A DNA stretch of 64,000 bases from Burkholderiales bacterium RIFCSPHIGHO2_01_FULL_63_240. Its GTDB lineage: Bacteria; Pseudomonadota; Gammaproteobacteria; Burkholderiales; Burkholderiaceae_C. The translations under genes and the position numbers were made by a program. The notes beneath the pieces were generated by a model, which was not told the origin of the DNA, made no database searches, and saw only the letters and a list, made by a program, of their open reading frames with translations. Positions 52,477-63,397 of the stretch are shown piece by piece; positions within the stretch are counted from its first letter, which is position 1; every line of letters starts with the position of its first letter. Location: assembly GCA_001770725.1 (NCBI GenBank), contig MERU01000002.1:248001-312000 (forward strand), in the 5' to 3' direction.

Positions 52477-53286
52477 TCAGTGCGGGGCATGCGGGACGCG
52501 AAGCTGCTGCCAGGCCATCAAGGCGCCGATGAACACCGGCTGATGCACCATGTAGAAGCTCAGGCTCCACTGCCCCAGCAAGACCAGGGCCCGCCAAAAT
52601 GCGGGCTCGCGCCGAGCGAGGCCGAGATTGTCGCCGGAGTTCGCCACCGAAACACCACCCAGCCAGTGCGGACGGTGTCGCAACAGCCACTGTGTCACGG
52701 CCAGCCCCCACCACATCACCCCCAACCAGGGCAACACGGGCACGAAATCCTCGGTGATGGGCTTGTGGGTGACCAGGCCCACCCAGTTCGTCCACCGCGC
52801 ATCAAAGAAGGGGTGCTGGAAGGCATGCGGCAGCAGCACCGCCACCAAACCCAGTGGCAGCAGCCAGTTCCCCAGCGGCGCGCTCAGGCGGGCGACGATC
52901 AGCATCACCGCCATGCCGTGCAACACCCCGAACGAGATGTAGCTGCGCGGGAACATCCACCAGCTGCCCAGGCTCACCAGCAGTGCGCAGCCAACGATTT
53001 GCGCCCACCGGCGCCAGAAACGCGCCCAGCTCTGCCCCCGGTGCGTGGCGATGGCCTGCCCCGCGCCAGCGCACAGCAGGAAGGTCGACAGGATGAAGGT
53101 GCGCTGCCATGTCCAGAAAGGGTCGCGGTAGAAATCCGATTCCGTCAGGCGAAAGTTCGCCAGGTCAAAGCAGAAGTGGAAGGCGGCCATCCAGAGCAGC
53201 GCCAGCCCGCGCAGGGCGTCGACGCGGTCGAAGCGCTGCGCGATCGCAGGGGCTTGTGTCCCCAACTTGCCTTTTTTCGGTGCCAT
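52477..53286 (-). CDS. DUF1624 multi-pass membrane protein (putative acyltransferase)
   Basis: This 269-residue inner-membrane protein has seven to eight helices. The N-terminal RVDALRGLALLWMAAFHFCF and central YISFGVLHGMAVMLIVARLS match the DUF1624 family, which is related to heparan-alpha-glucosaminide N-acetyltransferase and to other acyltransferase-3-like proteins. It may acetylate a sugar or lipid across the membrane; the substrate is unknown. The ATG at 53286 is the natural start before the first helix; the 468-residue track ORF is read-through across the antisense strand of rlhA. Confidence 0.85.
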   Translation of the reverse strand: MAPKKGKLGTQAPAIAQRFDRVDALRGLALLWMAAFHFCFDLANFRLTESDFYRDPFWTWQRTFILSTFLLCAGAGQAIATHRGQSWARFWRRWAQIVGCALLVSLGSWWMFPRSYISFGVLHGMAVMLIVARLSAPLGNWLLPLGLVAVLLPHAFQHPFFDARWTNWVGLVTHKPITEDFVPVLPWLGVMWWGLAVTQWLLRHRPHWLGGVSVANSGDNLGLARREPAFWRALVLLGQWSLSFYMVHQPVFIGALMAWQQLRVPHAPH

Positions 53287-53337
53287 CGCGATAGTATCGG
53301 CCCTCCCCGCGCTCTTGCCCCCAGCACCCCACCCGCC

Positions 53338-55311
53338 ATGTCCCTGCCCGCCCACCAGATCGAACTGCTTTCGCCCGCGCGCACGGCCGACATCGGGATC
53401 GAAGCCGTCAACCACGGCGCCGACGCCATCTACATTGGCGGGCCCTCTTTCGGCGCGCGCAGCAACGCCAGCAACGAGGTCAGCGACATCGCCCGGCTGG
53501 TCCAGCACGCCCACCGCTACCACGCCAAGGTCTTCACCACGCTCAACACCATCTTGCGCGACGACGAGCTCGAGCCCGCACGCAAGATGATCTGGGAGCT
53601 GCACGACGCCGGCGTGGACGCCCTGATCGTGCAGGACATGGGCCTGCTTGAGCTCGACTTGCCGCCCATTCAGCTGCACGCCAGCACGCAGACCGACATC
53701 CGCACCGTCGAGAAGGCGAAGTTCCTGCAGGACGCCGGCTTCAGCCAGATCGTGCTGGCGCGCGAGCTGACGCTGCAGCAGATCAAAGCCATTGCGGACG
53801 CCACGCACGCCAGCATCGAGTTCTTCATCCATGGCGCCTTGTGCGTGGCCTACAGTGGCCAGTGCTTCATCAGCCATGCGCACACGGGGCGCAGCGCCAA
53901 CCGCGGCGACTGCTCACAAGCCTGCCGCCTGCCCTACAACGTGCTCGACGGCAGCGGCCAGGTCGTGGCCTTCGAGCAGCACGTGCTGTCCATGAAGGAC
54001 AACGACCAGAGTGCCAACCTCAACGCCCTGATCGACGCGGGCGTGCGCTCCTTCAAGATCGAAGGCCGCTACAAGGACATGGGCTACGTGAAAAACATCA
54101 CCGCCCATTACCGCCTGCTGCTTGACGAGATCCTGGAGCAACGGCCTGAGCTGGCCCGCTCGTCATCGGGCGAATGCACCTTCTACTTCCAGCCCGAGCC
54201 CGAGCGCAACTTCAACCGCGGCAGCACCGACTACTTCGTCAACGGCCGCAAGGAAGACATCGGCGCCTTCGAGTCACCCAAGCACCTGGGCCTGCCCGTG
54301 GGCGAAGTCGCCAAGGTGGGAGACAAGTGGTTCGACGTGGCCATCGACGACGAAGCGGTCAAAGAAGCTGGCGGCATCCACAACGGCGACGGCCTGAACT
54401 ACCTGACCCTGACCAAGGACATCGTCGGCGTGCAGGTCAACACCGCTGAGCCGGTGGGCAAGTCGGGTCGCCTGTGGCGCGTGTTCCCCAACGAAGCGAT
54501 CGAAACGCTCAAGGACCTGCAGTCCGGCGTGGCCATCAACCGCAACCGCGACCGCAGCTGGGAGCACCTGCTGAGCAAGAAGTCGTCCGACCGCCGCATC
54601 GGGCTGTGGGCCGAGCTGAGCGAAACCGCCGACGGCCTGGCGCTGCAGTTGAGCGACGAGGATGGTTGCGTCGGCACCGCCCAGGTGGTTTGCGACAAGC
54701 AAGCCCCGCAGGACGCCGCACGTGGCGAGGCCATGCTGCGCGAGCACATCGGCAAGTTCGGCAACACCCTCTTTCATGCACACGACATTGGCCTCAAGCT
54801 GAGCCAGCCCTGGTTCGTGCCGGCCTCGGCGCTCAACACGCTCAGGCGCGACGCTGTGGCCGCGCTGGAAGCCGCCCGCGAATCGGCGCGCCCGCGCCTC
54901 GAACGCGCTGCGGCCGTGGAGCCGCCTGCGCCCTACCCCGAGGACACGCTGAGCTACCTGGCCAACGTCTACAACCACAAGGCGCGCGACTTCTACGCCA
55001 AGCACGGCGTCAAGGTCATCGAGCCCGCCTACGAAAGCCACGAGGAGCTCGGCGAGGTCAGCCTGATGATCACCAAGCACTGCGTGCGCTTTTCGCTGAG
55101 CCTGTGCCCCAAGCAGGCCAAGGGCGTGCAAGGCGTGCAGGGCCAGGTGCGCGCCGAGCCGCTGCAGCTCATCAATGGCAAGGAAAAGCTCACGCTGCGC
55201 TTTGACTGCAAGCCCTGCGAGATGCACGTGGTCGGCAAGATGAAAAAGTCGGTGCTCAACCAGATCCCGCCGGCGCCGGTGCAGTTCTACCGCACGCGGC
55301 CGCAAGCCTGA
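53338..55311 (+). CDS. rlhA: U32-family 23S rRNA hydroxylation protein RlhA
   Basis: The 657-residue protein opens HQIELLSPARTADIGIEAVN and AIYIGGPSFGARSNASNEVS, very close to E. coli RlhA (YdcP, 653 residues). The U32 signature region is IEFFIHGALCVAYSGQCFIS, followed by GDCSQACRLPYNV with the conserved cysteines. RlhA is required for 5-hydroxylation of C2501 in 23S rRNA. The C-terminal extension (KARDFYAKHGVKVIEPAYES, MITKHCVRFSLSLCPKQAKG, DCKPCEMHV) is also conserved and supplies more Cys. The ATG at 53338 matches the family; the 1250-residue track ORF is upstream read-through. Confidence 0.94.
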   Translation: MSLPAHQIELLSPARTADIGIEAVNHGADAIYIGGPSFGARSNASNEVSDIARLVQHAHRYHAKVFTTLNTILRDDELEPARKMIWELHDAGVDALIVQDMGLLELDLPPIQLHASTQTDIRTVEKAKFLQDAGFSQIVLARELTLQQIKAIADATHASIEFFIHGALCVAYSGQCFISHAHTGRSANRGDCSQACRLPYNVLDGSGQVVAFEQHVLSMKDNDQSANLNALIDAGVRSFKIEGRYKDMGYVKNITAHYRLLLDEILEQRPELARSSSGECTFYFQPEPERNFNRGSTDYFVNGRKEDIGAFESPKHLGLPVGEVAKVGDKWFDVAIDDEAVKEAGGIHNGDGLNYLTLTKDIVGVQVNTAEPVGKSGRLWRVFPNEAIETLKDLQSGVAINRNRDRSWEHLLSKKSSDRRIGLWAELSETADGLALQLSDEDGCVGTAQVVCDKQAPQDAARGEAMLREHIGKFGNTLFHAHDIGLKLSQPWFVPASALNTLRRDAVAALEAARESARPRLERAAAVEPPAPYPEDTLSYLANVYNHKARDFYAKHGVKVIEPAYESHEELGEVSLMITKHCVRFSLSLCPKQAKGVQGVQGQVRAEPLQLINGKEKLTLRFDCKPCEMHVVGKMKKSVLNQIPPAPVQFYRTRPQA

Positions 55312-55410
55312 TCCCCTCGGTTTCGGCGCTCCCGTGAACCAGCGGGAGCCGTCATCCCGCTGTCACCCTGGCATCGCGGTGCTGTCACATGCGCCGCAGA
55401 CCATGGGTGC

Positions 55411-56316
55411 ATGCGGAACTGGATCAACGCCCCTCTCCTGAGAGCCTTGACCTCGCCCGCCAGTTTTGCGGCTGGCAACGGGAGCCTCGCTCCATCCCTT
55501 GGCGAAAAGCCAGAAGGACAGGAAGGCACGCACCGCGTTCGCACCGTGTGGATCTCCGATGTGCACCTGGGCACGCCAGGCTGCCAGGCCCACGCCCTGC
55601 TCGACTTCCTCAAGCGCGTGGAATGCGACACCCTCTACCTGGTTGGCGACATCATCGACGGCTGGCAGCTGCGTCGCAGCTGGTACTGGCCGCAGGCTCA
55701 CAACGTCGTGGTGCAAAAGCTGCTGCGCAAGGCCCGCAAGGGCACGCGCGTGATCTACGTGCCGGGCAACCACGACGAGTTCGCGCGCAAGTTCCTGGAG
55801 CACTCGTTCGGCGGCATCGAGGTGGCCGAAGAATGGATCCACACCACCGCCGACGGTCGCCAGCTCTGGGTCACGCATGGCGACCTGTACGACGGCGTGA
55901 TCCAGGTGGCCCGCTGGCTGGCGCTGCTGGGTGATTCGCTCTATGAGTTCACGCTCAAGCTCAACCGGCACCTGAACTCCTGGCGCGCCCGGGCCGGCCT
56001 GCCTTACTGGTCGCTGTCCAAGTACCTCAAGCTCAAGGTCAAGCGCGCCGTCAGCTACGTGGGCGACTTCGAAGCCGCGCTGGCGCGCGAGGCCCGCAAG
56101 CGCGGCGTCGATGGCCTGGTGTGCGGCCACATCCACCACGCCGAGATGCGAGATGTCGAAGGCATCCTGTACTGCAACGATGGGGATTGGGTCGAGAGCC
56201 TGACGGCACTGGTCGAGCACGCGGACGGCAGCCTGGCCATCGTCGAGTGGGGCGAGGTCATGGCGGGGCGGGCCACGCTGTCTGCTGCGCCGGCTGCGGC
56301 ACAATGCGGGCCCTGA
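55411..56316 (+). CDS. LpxH-like metallophosphoesterase
   Basis: This 301-residue calcineurin-like phosphoesterase has ISDVHLGTPG, LVGDIIDGWQLR, YVPGNHDEFARKF, THGDLYDGV and GLVCGHIHHAEMR, giving a complete two-metal site. It belongs to the UDP-2,3-diacylglucosamine diphosphatase-like group but is longer than LpxH (about 240 residues) and has a 40-residue N-terminal extension. It may therefore act on another phospholipid or nucleotide-lipid. It lies 17 bases before the DUF2322 gene and is probably co-transcribed with it. Confidence 0.88.
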   Translation: MRNWINAPLLRALTSPASFAAGNGSLAPSLGEKPEGQEGTHRVRTVWISDVHLGTPGCQAHALLDFLKRVECDTLYLVGDIIDGWQLRRSWYWPQAHNVVVQKLLRKARKGTRVIYVPGNHDEFARKFLEHSFGGIEVAEEWIHTTADGRQLWVTHGDLYDGVIQVARWLALLGDSLYEFTLKLNRHLNSWRARAGLPYWSLSKYLKLKVKRAVSYVGDFEAALAREARKRGVDGLVCGHIHHAEMRDVEGILYCNDGDWVESLTALVEHADGSLAIVEWGEVMAGRATLSAAPAAAQCGP

Positions 56317-56333
56317 TCTGAAGGAGCCCGCAC

Positions 56334-56648
56334 ATGGCATTCGCCGACAACCTCAAAGCCCTCCCCCCTGTGGCCCACCTGGCCGCACTGGAACTGCTCG
56401 ATGCCGCAGGCACCGTGGTCGCCCGCATCGAGAACAAGCCGGGCCAGGCCGGCTCGCTGGCCGTCTACGCAGCCCTGGCGGCCAAGCATGGCGCCCTCAA
56501 CGCGGCCGCCGCCCAGGAAGGCCTGCAGCTCTACGCCGAACACACCGCCGACGCCGAAGCCAACCCGGGCAAGCACCCCAACATCGACCGGCTCATCGAC
56601 CTGGTGCGCAACAACCAGTCCCTGGCGGCGCGCACCATCGCCGCCTGA
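56334..56648 (+). CDS. DUF2322 small protein
   Basis: This 104-residue soluble protein contains VARIENKPGQAGSLAVYAAL, LYAEHTADAEANPGKHPNID and RLIDLVRNN, which I recognise as the DUF2322 family of betaproteobacteria. Its function is unknown. There is no signal peptide or membrane helix. The start has AAGGAG nine bases upstream. It follows the phosphoesterase gene closely. Confidence 0.75.
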   Translation: MAFADNLKALPPVAHLAALELLDAAGTVVARIENKPGQAGSLAVYAALAAKHGALNAAAAQEGLQLYAEHTADAEANPGKHPNIDRLIDLVRNNQSLAARTIAA

Positions 56649-56765
56649 TGCCGAACGGCCGCTGACACGACGTGGCCGGTTCTTGATCTGGACCAGTTCT
56701 GCGAAATGCCTCGGGCGTAAGATGCCAAGCACGTCTTTCGGCGTGCCCTTTGCCCGCCCCAACGC

Positions 56766-58325
56766 ATGACCACCCCAGCCGACGTCACCGCCACGCTGCG
56801 CCTCAAGCGGGTGGCCATCGACACGTACCGCGAAAACGTCGCCTACCTGCACCGCGACTGCGCGATCTACCGCGCAGAAGGGTTCCAGGCTCTGTCCAAG
56901 GTGGAGGTCCGAGCCAACGGGCAACGCATCCTCGCGACGCTCAATGTGGTCGATGACGCCTGCATCGTCGGCCCGGATCAACTGGGGTTGTCGGAAGACG
57001 CCTTCGGTCAGATGGGGGTGAGCGAAGGCCACGAAGTTCGCATCGGTCAGGCCGCGCCACCTTGCTCCATCCCGGCCTTGCACCGCAAGATCGCAGGCGA
57101 GCGGCTCGCGCACGAAGACTACCGCGCCATCGTGCGCGACATCGCCGAGCACCGCTACTCCAAGATCGAACTCACGGCCTTCGTGGTCGCCTGCCACCAG
57201 GGAGAGCTCGATCGCGAGGAGGTCTACTACCTGAGCGAGGCCATGTCCGCCGTGGGCCGCCGGCTCGACTGGCACGACCACCCCGTGGTGGACAAGCACT
57301 GCATCGGAGGCATCCCGGGCAATCGCACGTCCATGCTGGTGGTGCCCATCGTGGCCGCGCACGGCATGCTGTGCCCGAAAACCTCGTCGCGCGCCATCAC
57401 CTCGCCTGCCGGCACCGCCGACACCATGGAGGTGCTGTCCAACGTCGAGCCCCCCTTTGGGCGCCTGATGGAGATCGTGCGTGAACACCACGCCTGCCTG
57501 GCGTGGGGTGGCACCAGCGACCTGTCCCCCGCGGACGATGTGCTGATTTCGGTCGAACGCCCCCTGTCGATCGATTCGCACGGCCAGATGGTGGCCTCCA
57601 TCCTCTCCAAGAAGGTAGCCGCCGGCTCCACCCACCTGCTGCTGGACATCCCCATCGGACCGACCGCCAAGGTCCGCTCGATGCCCGAGGCCCAACGCCT
57701 GCGACGGCTCTTCGAATTCGTGGCACAGCGGCTGGGCCTGGCCATCGACGTCGTCATCACGGATGGCCGCCAGCCCATCGGACGCGGCATCGGCCCGGTG
57801 CTGGAAGCGCGCGACGTGATGTGGGTGCTGCAAAACGACCCACGGGGCCCCGACGACCTGCGGCTCAAGGCGTTGCGCCTTGCCGGCCGCATGCTCGAAT
57901 TCGACCCCGATGTCCGTGGCGGCGACGGTTTCGCCATCGCCCGGGACATCCTGGAATCGGGCCGTGCGCTGGAGAAGATGCAAGCCATCATCACCGCGCA
58001 GGGCTCTCGATCGTTCGACCCCGAGCAGCCCGCGCTTGCGCCTTTGACGTTCGAGGTCACCGCCACGGCCAGTGGTGTGGTCTGCGAGCTCGACAACCTG
58101 CAGCTCGCGCGCATCGCCCGCGTGGCGGGGGCACCGAAGGTCGCCGGTGCGGGCGTGGACCTGCTTAGAAAGCTCGGCGATCAGGTCGAGGCCGGCGAGG
58201 CGCTCTACCGCGTTCACGCGGCCTACCCTGCGGACCTGGGCTTCGCTCGCCAGGAGGCCAGGGAGCACGACGGCGTGCGCCTGGGATCACCGGCAGATGT
58301 GCCCCCGCTCTACCTGGAGATCTGA
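56766..58325 (+). CDS. AMP/thymidine phosphorylase-family enzyme (archaeal-type, long form)
   Basis: The 519-residue enzyme has an N-terminal double-psi-barrel-like extension (about 1-95) and the nucleoside phosphorylase II core. The core shows [40 protein letters not shown], the sugar/phosphate site [20 protein letters not shown] and [20 protein letters not shown]. The length and the [12 protein letters not shown] motif are those of archaeal AMP phosphorylase (DeoA-type, AMP plus phosphate to adenine plus ribose 1,5-bisphosphate), not of the 440-residue bacterial DeoA. Substrate preference cannot be decided by eye. It is coupled to a PRPP synthetase (TGATG overlap). Confidence 0.88.
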   Translation: MTTPADVTATLRLKRVAIDTYRENVAYLHRDCAIYRAEGFQALSKVEVRANGQRILATLNVVDDACIVGPDQLGLSEDAFGQMGVSEGHEVRIGQAAPPCSIPALHRKIAGERLAHEDYRAIVRDIAEHRYSKIELTAFVVACHQGELDREEVYYLSEAMSAVGRRLDWHDHPVVDKHCIGGIPGNRTSMLVVPIVAAHGMLCPKTSSRAITSPAGTADTMEVLSNVEPPFGRLMEIVREHHACLAWGGTSDLSPADDVLISVERPLSIDSHGQMVASILSKKVAAGSTHLLLDIPIGPTAKVRSMPEAQRLRRLFEFVAQRLGLAIDVVITDGRQPIGRGIGPVLEARDVMWVLQNDPRGPDDLRLKALRLAGRMLEFDPDVRGGDGFAIARDILESGRALEKMQAIITAQGSRSFDPEQPALAPLTFEVTATASGVVCELDNLQLARIARVAGAPKVAGAGVDLLRKLGDQVEAGEALYRVHAAYPADLGFARQEAREHDGVRLGSPADVPPLYLEI

Positions 58326-59260
58326 TGTCGTCGACGCTGCTGTTGCACTTCAAGGACCAGGCCCAGGCGGCCCTGAACCTGGCGCGGGCTTCGGGCCTGG
58401 GCGCTGCCGAAGTGGCTTGCCACCGCTTCCCGGACGGGGAGCTTCGCCTGACCCTGCCTTTTGCGGAGCCTGGCACGCCGGGTGCTGCGCCGACCCCGGA
58501 CACGGTCGTGCTCTACCGCAGCCTGCACGACCCCAACGAGAAGCTGCTCGAGGTGCTGCTGCTGGCAAGCCAGGCCCGGGCGTGGGGCGTTCGCCGGTTG
58601 GTGCTGGTGGCCCCCTACCTGGCCTACATGCGCCAGGACACCTCGTTCCATGCGGGCGAAGTGATCAGCCAGCGGCAGGTGGGGCGCCTGCTGGCACTCG
58701 ATTTCGACACCCTCATCACGGTCGACCCCCACTTGCACCGCATCGAACGACTGGACCAGGCCGTGAACGTTCGGCAGGCCCTGGCGCTGTCCGCCGCGCC
58801 TGTGCTGGCTCGCCATGTGGCCGACGCCTTGCGAAGCGAGTGCCCGGCGGGCGAGTTGGTGCTGATGGGTCCTGACAGCGAGTCGGCCCCCTGGACAGCA
58901 GCTGCCGCGGCCGAGCTCGGCTGTGCCCATGGTGTGTGCAGCAAGGCCCGCCACGGTGACCGCGATGTGCAGATCGAGCTTCCCGACGTCAGCGTCAAGG
59001 ACCGCCGCGTCGTGCTGCTCGACGACATCGCGAGTTCAGGCCGCACTCTGGCGGCAGCTGCACAGGGCCTGTTGCGATGCGGGGCTGCATCGGTCGATGT
59101 CGCCGTGACCCACGCCCTGCTGGCGCACGATGCGATGGACGTGATCCGCGGCGCCGGCATCAGGCATTTCTGGAGCAGCGACAGCGTCGGTCACGCCAGC
59201 AACGTGGTGCGGCTTGCCCCGCTGATCGCGCCGGCCCTGCTGTCCGCCCTGCAAACCTGA
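58325..59260 (+). CDS. Ribose-phosphate pyrophosphokinase-like protein
   Basis: This 311-residue enzyme has HRFPDGELRLTLPF, RQDTSFHAGEVISQR, ITVDPHLHRI and the PRPP-binding loop VVLLDDIASSGRTLAAAAQG. It resembles the archaeal-like group of PRPP synthetases more than the canonical Prs, whose TVDLHADQIQGFF is TVDPHLHRIERLD here. It should make or use PRPP from ribose 5-phosphate and ATP. Its start overlaps the phosphorylase stop by one base, so the two probably form one salvage pathway. A canonical prs is expected elsewhere in the genome. Confidence 0.88.
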   Translation: MSSTLLLHFKDQAQAALNLARASGLGAAEVACHRFPDGELRLTLPFAEPGTPGAAPTPDTVVLYRSLHDPNEKLLEVLLLASQARAWGVRRLVLVAPYLAYMRQDTSFHAGEVISQRQVGRLLALDFDTLITVDPHLHRIERLDQAVNVRQALALSAAPVLARHVADALRSECPAGELVLMGPDSESAPWTAAAAAELGCAHGVCSKARHGDRDVQIELPDVSVKDRRVVLLDDIASSGRTLAAAAQGLLRCGAASVDVAVTHALLAHDAMDVIRGAGIRHFWSSDSVGHASNVVRLAPLIAPALLSALQT

Positions 59261-59283
59261 GGGCGCCACAGCCGGCAGGAAAC

Positions 59284-59305
59284 AAGGGGCGCCTCAGCGC
59301 CCCTT
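59284..59305. terminator. Bidirectional hairpin between convergent genes
   Basis: AAGGGGCGC and GCGCCCCTT form a perfect 9-bp stem with a 4-base loop between the PRPP synthetase and purL ends. U runs are short on both sides. Confidence 0.7.
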
Positions 59306-59309
59306 GACC

Positions 59310-62300
59310 TCATCCCACCCACTTGCGCGCGTTGCGGAACATGCGCAGCCAAGGACTCGGGGCGCTCTTGTCGCCACTGGTCCAGCTCATCTGGATGTTG
59401 CGGAACACACGCTCCGGGTGCGGCATCATGGCCGTGAAGCGCCCGTCGGGCGTGGTCACGCCGGTCAGGCCATCGGGCGAGCCGTTCGGGTTGAACGGGT
59501 AGACCTCGGTGGGCGCGCCGGTGTGGTCCACGAAGCGCACCGCGCGGTGCACCTTGGCGGCATCACCACGCTGCGAGAAGTTCGCAAAGCCCTCACCGTG
59601 CGAGACGGCGATGGGCATGCGGCTGCCGGCCATGCCCGCAAAGAAGATGGACGGGCTCTCCAGCACCTCGACCTGGCTCAGGCGGGCCTCGAAACGCGTG
59701 CTCTGGTTGGTCGTGAACTTCGGCCAGTGCTCGGCGCCCGGGATGATGGGGCTGAGCGCCGCCAGCATCTGGCAGCCATTGCACACACCCAGGCCGAAGG
59801 TCTCCTGCCGAGCCATGAAGGCAGCGAACTGCTCGGCCAGTTGCGGGTTGAACAGCACCGAGCGGGCCCAGCCTTCGCCAGCGCCCAGGGTGTCGCCATA
59901 GCTGAAGCCGCCGCAGGCCACGAAGCCCTGGAACTGGTCCAGGCGTGCGCGGCCGGCGATCAGGTCGCTCATGTGCACGTCGAAGGTGTCGAAGCCGCCC
60001 AGGTGCATGGCGTAGGCCATCTCCACGTGCGAGTTCACGCCCTGCTCGCGCAGGATGGCCACCTTGGGGCGCGCCTTGTGGATGAAGGGCGCGGACACGT
60101 CCTCCAGCGGGTCGAAGCTCAGGGACACGTGCAGGCCGGTGTTGGCCGCATCGCCGATGGTGGCGTGCTCGCTGTCCGCGCAGGCCGGGTTGTCGCGCAG
60201 CTGGGCGATGCGCCAGCTCACCTCGTCCCAGGCCTGGTGCAACTGCTGCAGCGGGGCCTTGAAGATGTCCTTGGCGTCGCGCCAGACCTGCACCTGGCCC
60301 TTGCCCGCACCCGTCAGGATCGGCTTGCCGATGACGTGGCTGTGCTTGCTCAGGCCGTGCTCGCGCAGCACCTGCATGACGGCATCGCGCTCGGCGGTGC
60401 GCACCTGCAGCACCACGCCCAGCTCTTCGTTGAACAGGGCCTTGAGCGTCAGCTCGTTGCGGCGCTCGCTGACCTGGCCGGCCCAGTTCTTGGAGTCACC
60501 GGTTTCAGCGCGGCTGTCGCTGATGCCATCGCCTTCGGTCACCAGCATGTCCACGTTGATCGACACGCCCGTGTGGCCGGCAAAGGCCATCTCGGCCACC
60601 GTGGCCCACAAGCCGCCGTCACCGCGGTCGTGGTAGGCCAGCAGCTTGCCTTGGGCGCGCAGCGCATTGACGGCTTCCACCGTGGCCTTGAGCAGGGCCG
60701 GCGAGTCGAGGTCGGGCACCTCGTTGCCGAACTGGTTCAGCACCTGGGCCAGCATGGAGCCGCCCATGCGCTTCTTGCCTTGGCCCAGGTCGACGAGGAT
60801 CAGGCTGGTGTCCAGGGCCTGGCCGTTTTCCGACGTGACCAGCTGCGGGGTCAGCGTGCCGCGGGTGTCTGCGATGGAGGCAAACGCCGTGACGATCAGC
60901 GACACGGGCGCGGTCACCTGCCTGGTGGCGCCGTTGTCGGACCACTTGGTGCGCATCGACAGCGAATCCTTGCCCACCGGGATGGAGATGCCCAGTGCCG
61001 GGCACAGCTCCATGCCCACGGCCTTGACCGTGTCGTACAGCGCAGCGTCTTCGCCCTGTTCGCCGCAGGCGGCCATCCAGTTGGCCGACAGCTTCACGCG
61101 CGGCAGCTCGATGGGGGCGGCCAGCAGGTTGGTGATGGCTTCGCCCACCGCCATGCGGCCCGACGCAGGCGCGTTGACCGAGGCCAGCGGCGTGCGCTCG
61201 CCCATGGCCATGGCTTCGCCAGCAAAGCCTTGGTAGTCGGCCAGGGTGACGGCCACGTCGGCCACCGGCACCTGCCAGGGACCGACCATCTGGTCGCGGC
61301 TGTTGAGGCCCCCCACCGTGCGGTCGCCGATGGTGATCAGGAAGCGCTTGCTGGCCACCGTGGGGTGACGCAGCACATCCAAGGCCACCTTCTCGAGCGA
61401 CACGCCGGTCAGGTCGAGCTTGCCGCCATCCCACCGCACACGCTTGACGTCACGGTGCACCTTGGGCGGCTTGCCCAGCAGCACGTCCATGGGCATGTCC
61501 ACGGGCTTGTCGGCATCGGGCTTGGTGGTGTCTTCCAGCACCAGCTCCAGCGCCTCGGTGGCGGTGCCGATCACGCCGAACGGGCAGCGCTCGCGCTCGC
61601 ACATGGCGGTGAAGATGGGCAGGCTCTCGGGTGCGATGGCCAGCACGTAGCGCTCCTGGCTCTCGTTGCACCAGATCTCTTTCGGGGCCATGCCGGACTC
61701 TTCCAGCGGCACCTTGCTCAGGTCAAAGCGAGCGCCCTTGCCTGCGCCGTCCACCAGCTCGGGGAAGGCGTTGGAGATGCCGCCCGCGCCCACGTCGTGG
61801 ATCGCCAGGATGGGGTTCTGAGCGCCCAGGCCCCAGCAGTGGTTGATGACCTCTTGCGCGCGGCGCTCGATCTCCGGGTTACCACGTTGCACCGAGTCGA
61901 AGTCCAGCGCGGCGGAATTGGTGCCCGCCGCCATCGACGACGCCGCCGCGCCGGCCATGCCGATGCGCATGCCCGGGCCGCCCAACTGGATCAGCAGCGT
62001 GCCCGCGCCAAAGACGATCTTCTTGGTCTGCTCGGCGCTGATCGTGCCGATGCCGCCAGCGATCATGATGGGCTTGTGGTAGCCGCGGCGGATGGCGCCA
62101 GCGCCCTCGCCCACGGTCTGCTCGAACACGCGGAAGTAACCACCCAGGTTCGCGCGGCCGAACTCGTTGTTGAAGGCCGCGCCACCCAGCGGGCCTTCGA
62201 TCATGATCTGCAGCGGGCTGGCGATGTGCTCGGGCTTGCCGACAGGGTTTTGCTCCCAAGGCTCGCTCGTGCCAGGCAGGTGCAGGTTCGACACCGAAAA

Positions 62301-63344
62301 GCCCGTCAGACCCGACTTCGGGCGCGAGCCACGGCCCGTGGCGCCTTCGTCGCGGATCTCGCCGCCCGCGCCGGTCGAGGCACCCGGGAAGGGCGAAATC
62401 GCCGTCGGGTGGTTGTGGGTCTCGACCTTCATCAGCACGTGTGCCAGTTCCTCGCGGGCCTGGTACTGGGGCGCGTTGGTGAAGCCATTGGGCATCCAGC
62501 GCTCGATCTGGTGGCCTTCCATCACGGACGCGTTGTCCGAGTAGGCCACCACCGTGTGCTGCGGGCTGAGCTTCTCGGTGTTGCGGATCATGCCGAACAT
62601 CGACAGGTCCTGCTCCTGGCCATCGATGGTGAACTTCGCGTTGAAGATCTTGTGGCGACAGTGCTCGGAATTGGCCTGCGCGAACATCGTCAGCTCGACG
62701 TCGGTCGGGTTGCGTTTCAAGCCTGTGAAAGCATTGACCAGGTAGTCGATTTCATCGTCCGACAGGGCCAGGCCGAATTCGACGTTGGCCGCCTCAAGCG
62801 CCTGGCGGCCACGGCCCAGCACATCGACGTGGGCCATGGGCGTGCCCTGCTTTTCGTCGAACAGGTGGCGGGCTTCGTCGCGGCTGGCCAGCACGCTTTC
62901 GGTCATGCGGTCGTGCAGCAAGGCCGCGATGGCCTGAAGGTCTTGCGGAGCCAGGGACTTGCTGCTGCCCAGCAAGGCGCCGATGACGCCCGCCTTGACG
63001 GTGATTCGGTACTCGACCACGCGCTCGACGCGGCGGATGCCCAGGCCGCAGTTGTGCGCGATGTCGGTGGCCTTGGACGCCCAGGGCGACACGGTGCCCA
63101 GGCGCGGCGCCACCACGATCAGGTCACCATCGGTCGGGCCCGTGTAGGCTTCGCCATAGGTCAGCAAGGCCTTGAGCCTGTCGGCATCGCCCCCGGTCAG
63201 CGGCTGGTCCGTCAGCACCCAGTGCACATGGCGTGCGTGCAGTCCTGCGATGCGGCTGTTGATCGCCTGCAAGCGGGGCAGCAAAGCCTGGACTTGGTGA
63301 GGGGCCAGGGCGTTGCCGCCCTCGTGGTGCATCAAGTGGGACAT
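59310..63344 (-). CDS. purL: Phosphoribosylformylglycinamidine synthase, large single-chain form
   Basis: The 1344-residue enzyme converts FGAR, ATP and glutamine to FGAM in purine synthesis. The N-terminal and synthetase domains include [50 protein letters not shown] and [17 protein letters not shown]. The C-terminal glutaminase has [20 protein letters not shown] and the nucleophile Cys in [11 protein letters not shown]. All expected parts are present at normal length. I start at [10 protein letters not shown] (63344); the track adds 75 codons of non-family sequence. The ribosome site is weak, and MHHEGG four codons later is an alternative start. Confidence 0.97.
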   Translation of the reverse strand: MSHLMHHEGGNALAPHQVQALLPRLQAINSRIAGLHARHVHWVLTDQPLTGGDADRLKALLTYGEAYTGPTDGDLIVVAPRLGTVSPWASKATDIAHNCGLGIRRVERVVEYRITVKAGVIGALLGSSKSLAPQDLQAIAALLHDRMTESVLASRDEARHLFDEKQGTPMAHVDVLGRGRQALEAANVEFGLALSDDEIDYLVNAFTGLKRNPTDVELTMFAQANSEHCRHKIFNAKFTIDGQEQDLSMFGMIRNTEKLSPQHTVVAYSDNASVMEGHQIERWMPNGFTNAPQYQAREELAHVLMKVETHNHPTAISPFPGASTGAGGEIRDEGATGRGSRPKSGLTGFSVSNLHLPGTSEPWEQNPVGKPEHIASPLQIMIEGPLGGAAFNNEFGRANLGGYFRVFEQTVGEGAGAIRRGYHKPIMIAGGIGTISAEQTKKIVFGAGTLLIQLGGPGMRIGMAGAAASSMAAGTNSAALDFDSVQRGNPEIERRAQEVINHCWGLGAQNPILAIHDVGAGGISNAFPELVDGAGKGARFDLSKVPLEESGMAPKEIWCNESQERYVLAIAPESLPIFTAMCERERCPFGVIGTATEALELVLEDTTKPDADKPVDMPMDVLLGKPPKVHRDVKRVRWDGGKLDLTGVSLEKVALDVLRHPTVASKRFLITIGDRTVGGLNSRDQMVGPWQVPVADVAVTLADYQGFAGEAMAMGERTPLASVNAPASGRMAVGEAITNLLAAPIELPRVKLSANWMAACGEQGEDAALYDTVKAVGMELCPALGISIPVGKDSLSMRTKWSDNGATRQVTAPVSLIVTAFASIADTRGTLTPQLVTSENGQALDTSLILVDLGQGKKRMGGSMLAQVLNQFGNEVPDLDSPALLKATVEAVNALRAQGKLLAYHDRGDGGLWATVAEMAFAGHTGVSINVDMLVTEGDGISDSRAETGDSKNWAGQVSERRNELTLKALFNEELGVVLQVRTAERDAVMQVLREHGLSKHSHVIGKPILTGAGKGQVQVWRDAKDIFKAPLQQLHQAWDEVSWRIAQLRDNPACADSEHATIGDAANTGLHVSLSFDPLEDVSAPFIHKARPKVAILREQGVNSHVEMAYAMHLGGFDTFDVHMSDLIAGRARLDQFQGFVACGGFSYGDTLGAGEGWARSVLFNPQLAEQFAAFMARQETFGLGVCNGCQMLAALSPIIPGAEHWPKFTTNQSTRFEARLSQVEVLESPSIFFAGMAGSRMPIAVSHGEGFANFSQRGDAAKVHRAVRFVDHTGAPTEVYPFNPNGSPDGLTGVTTPDGRFTAMMPHPERVFRNIQMSWTSGDKSAPSPWLRMFRNARKWVG

Positions 63345-63397
63345 GAAGAAGGCCAGCGGCGGTGGGAGAACCCGGCATTTTAGCCGCCCCTGGCGCC

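Noticed and set aside
51559-53337. N-terminal 593 codons of the 1250-residue ORF ending in rlhA
   Set aside because: They run antisense through rpiA and the DUF1624 gene. The family start MSLPAHQIELLSPAR is at 53338.
59304-63383. 1359-residue plus-strand ORF opposite purL
   Set aside because: It is a shadow of purL: repetitive HLDV/HVHVH-type composition typical of antisense to GC-rich codons, with no recognisable domain.
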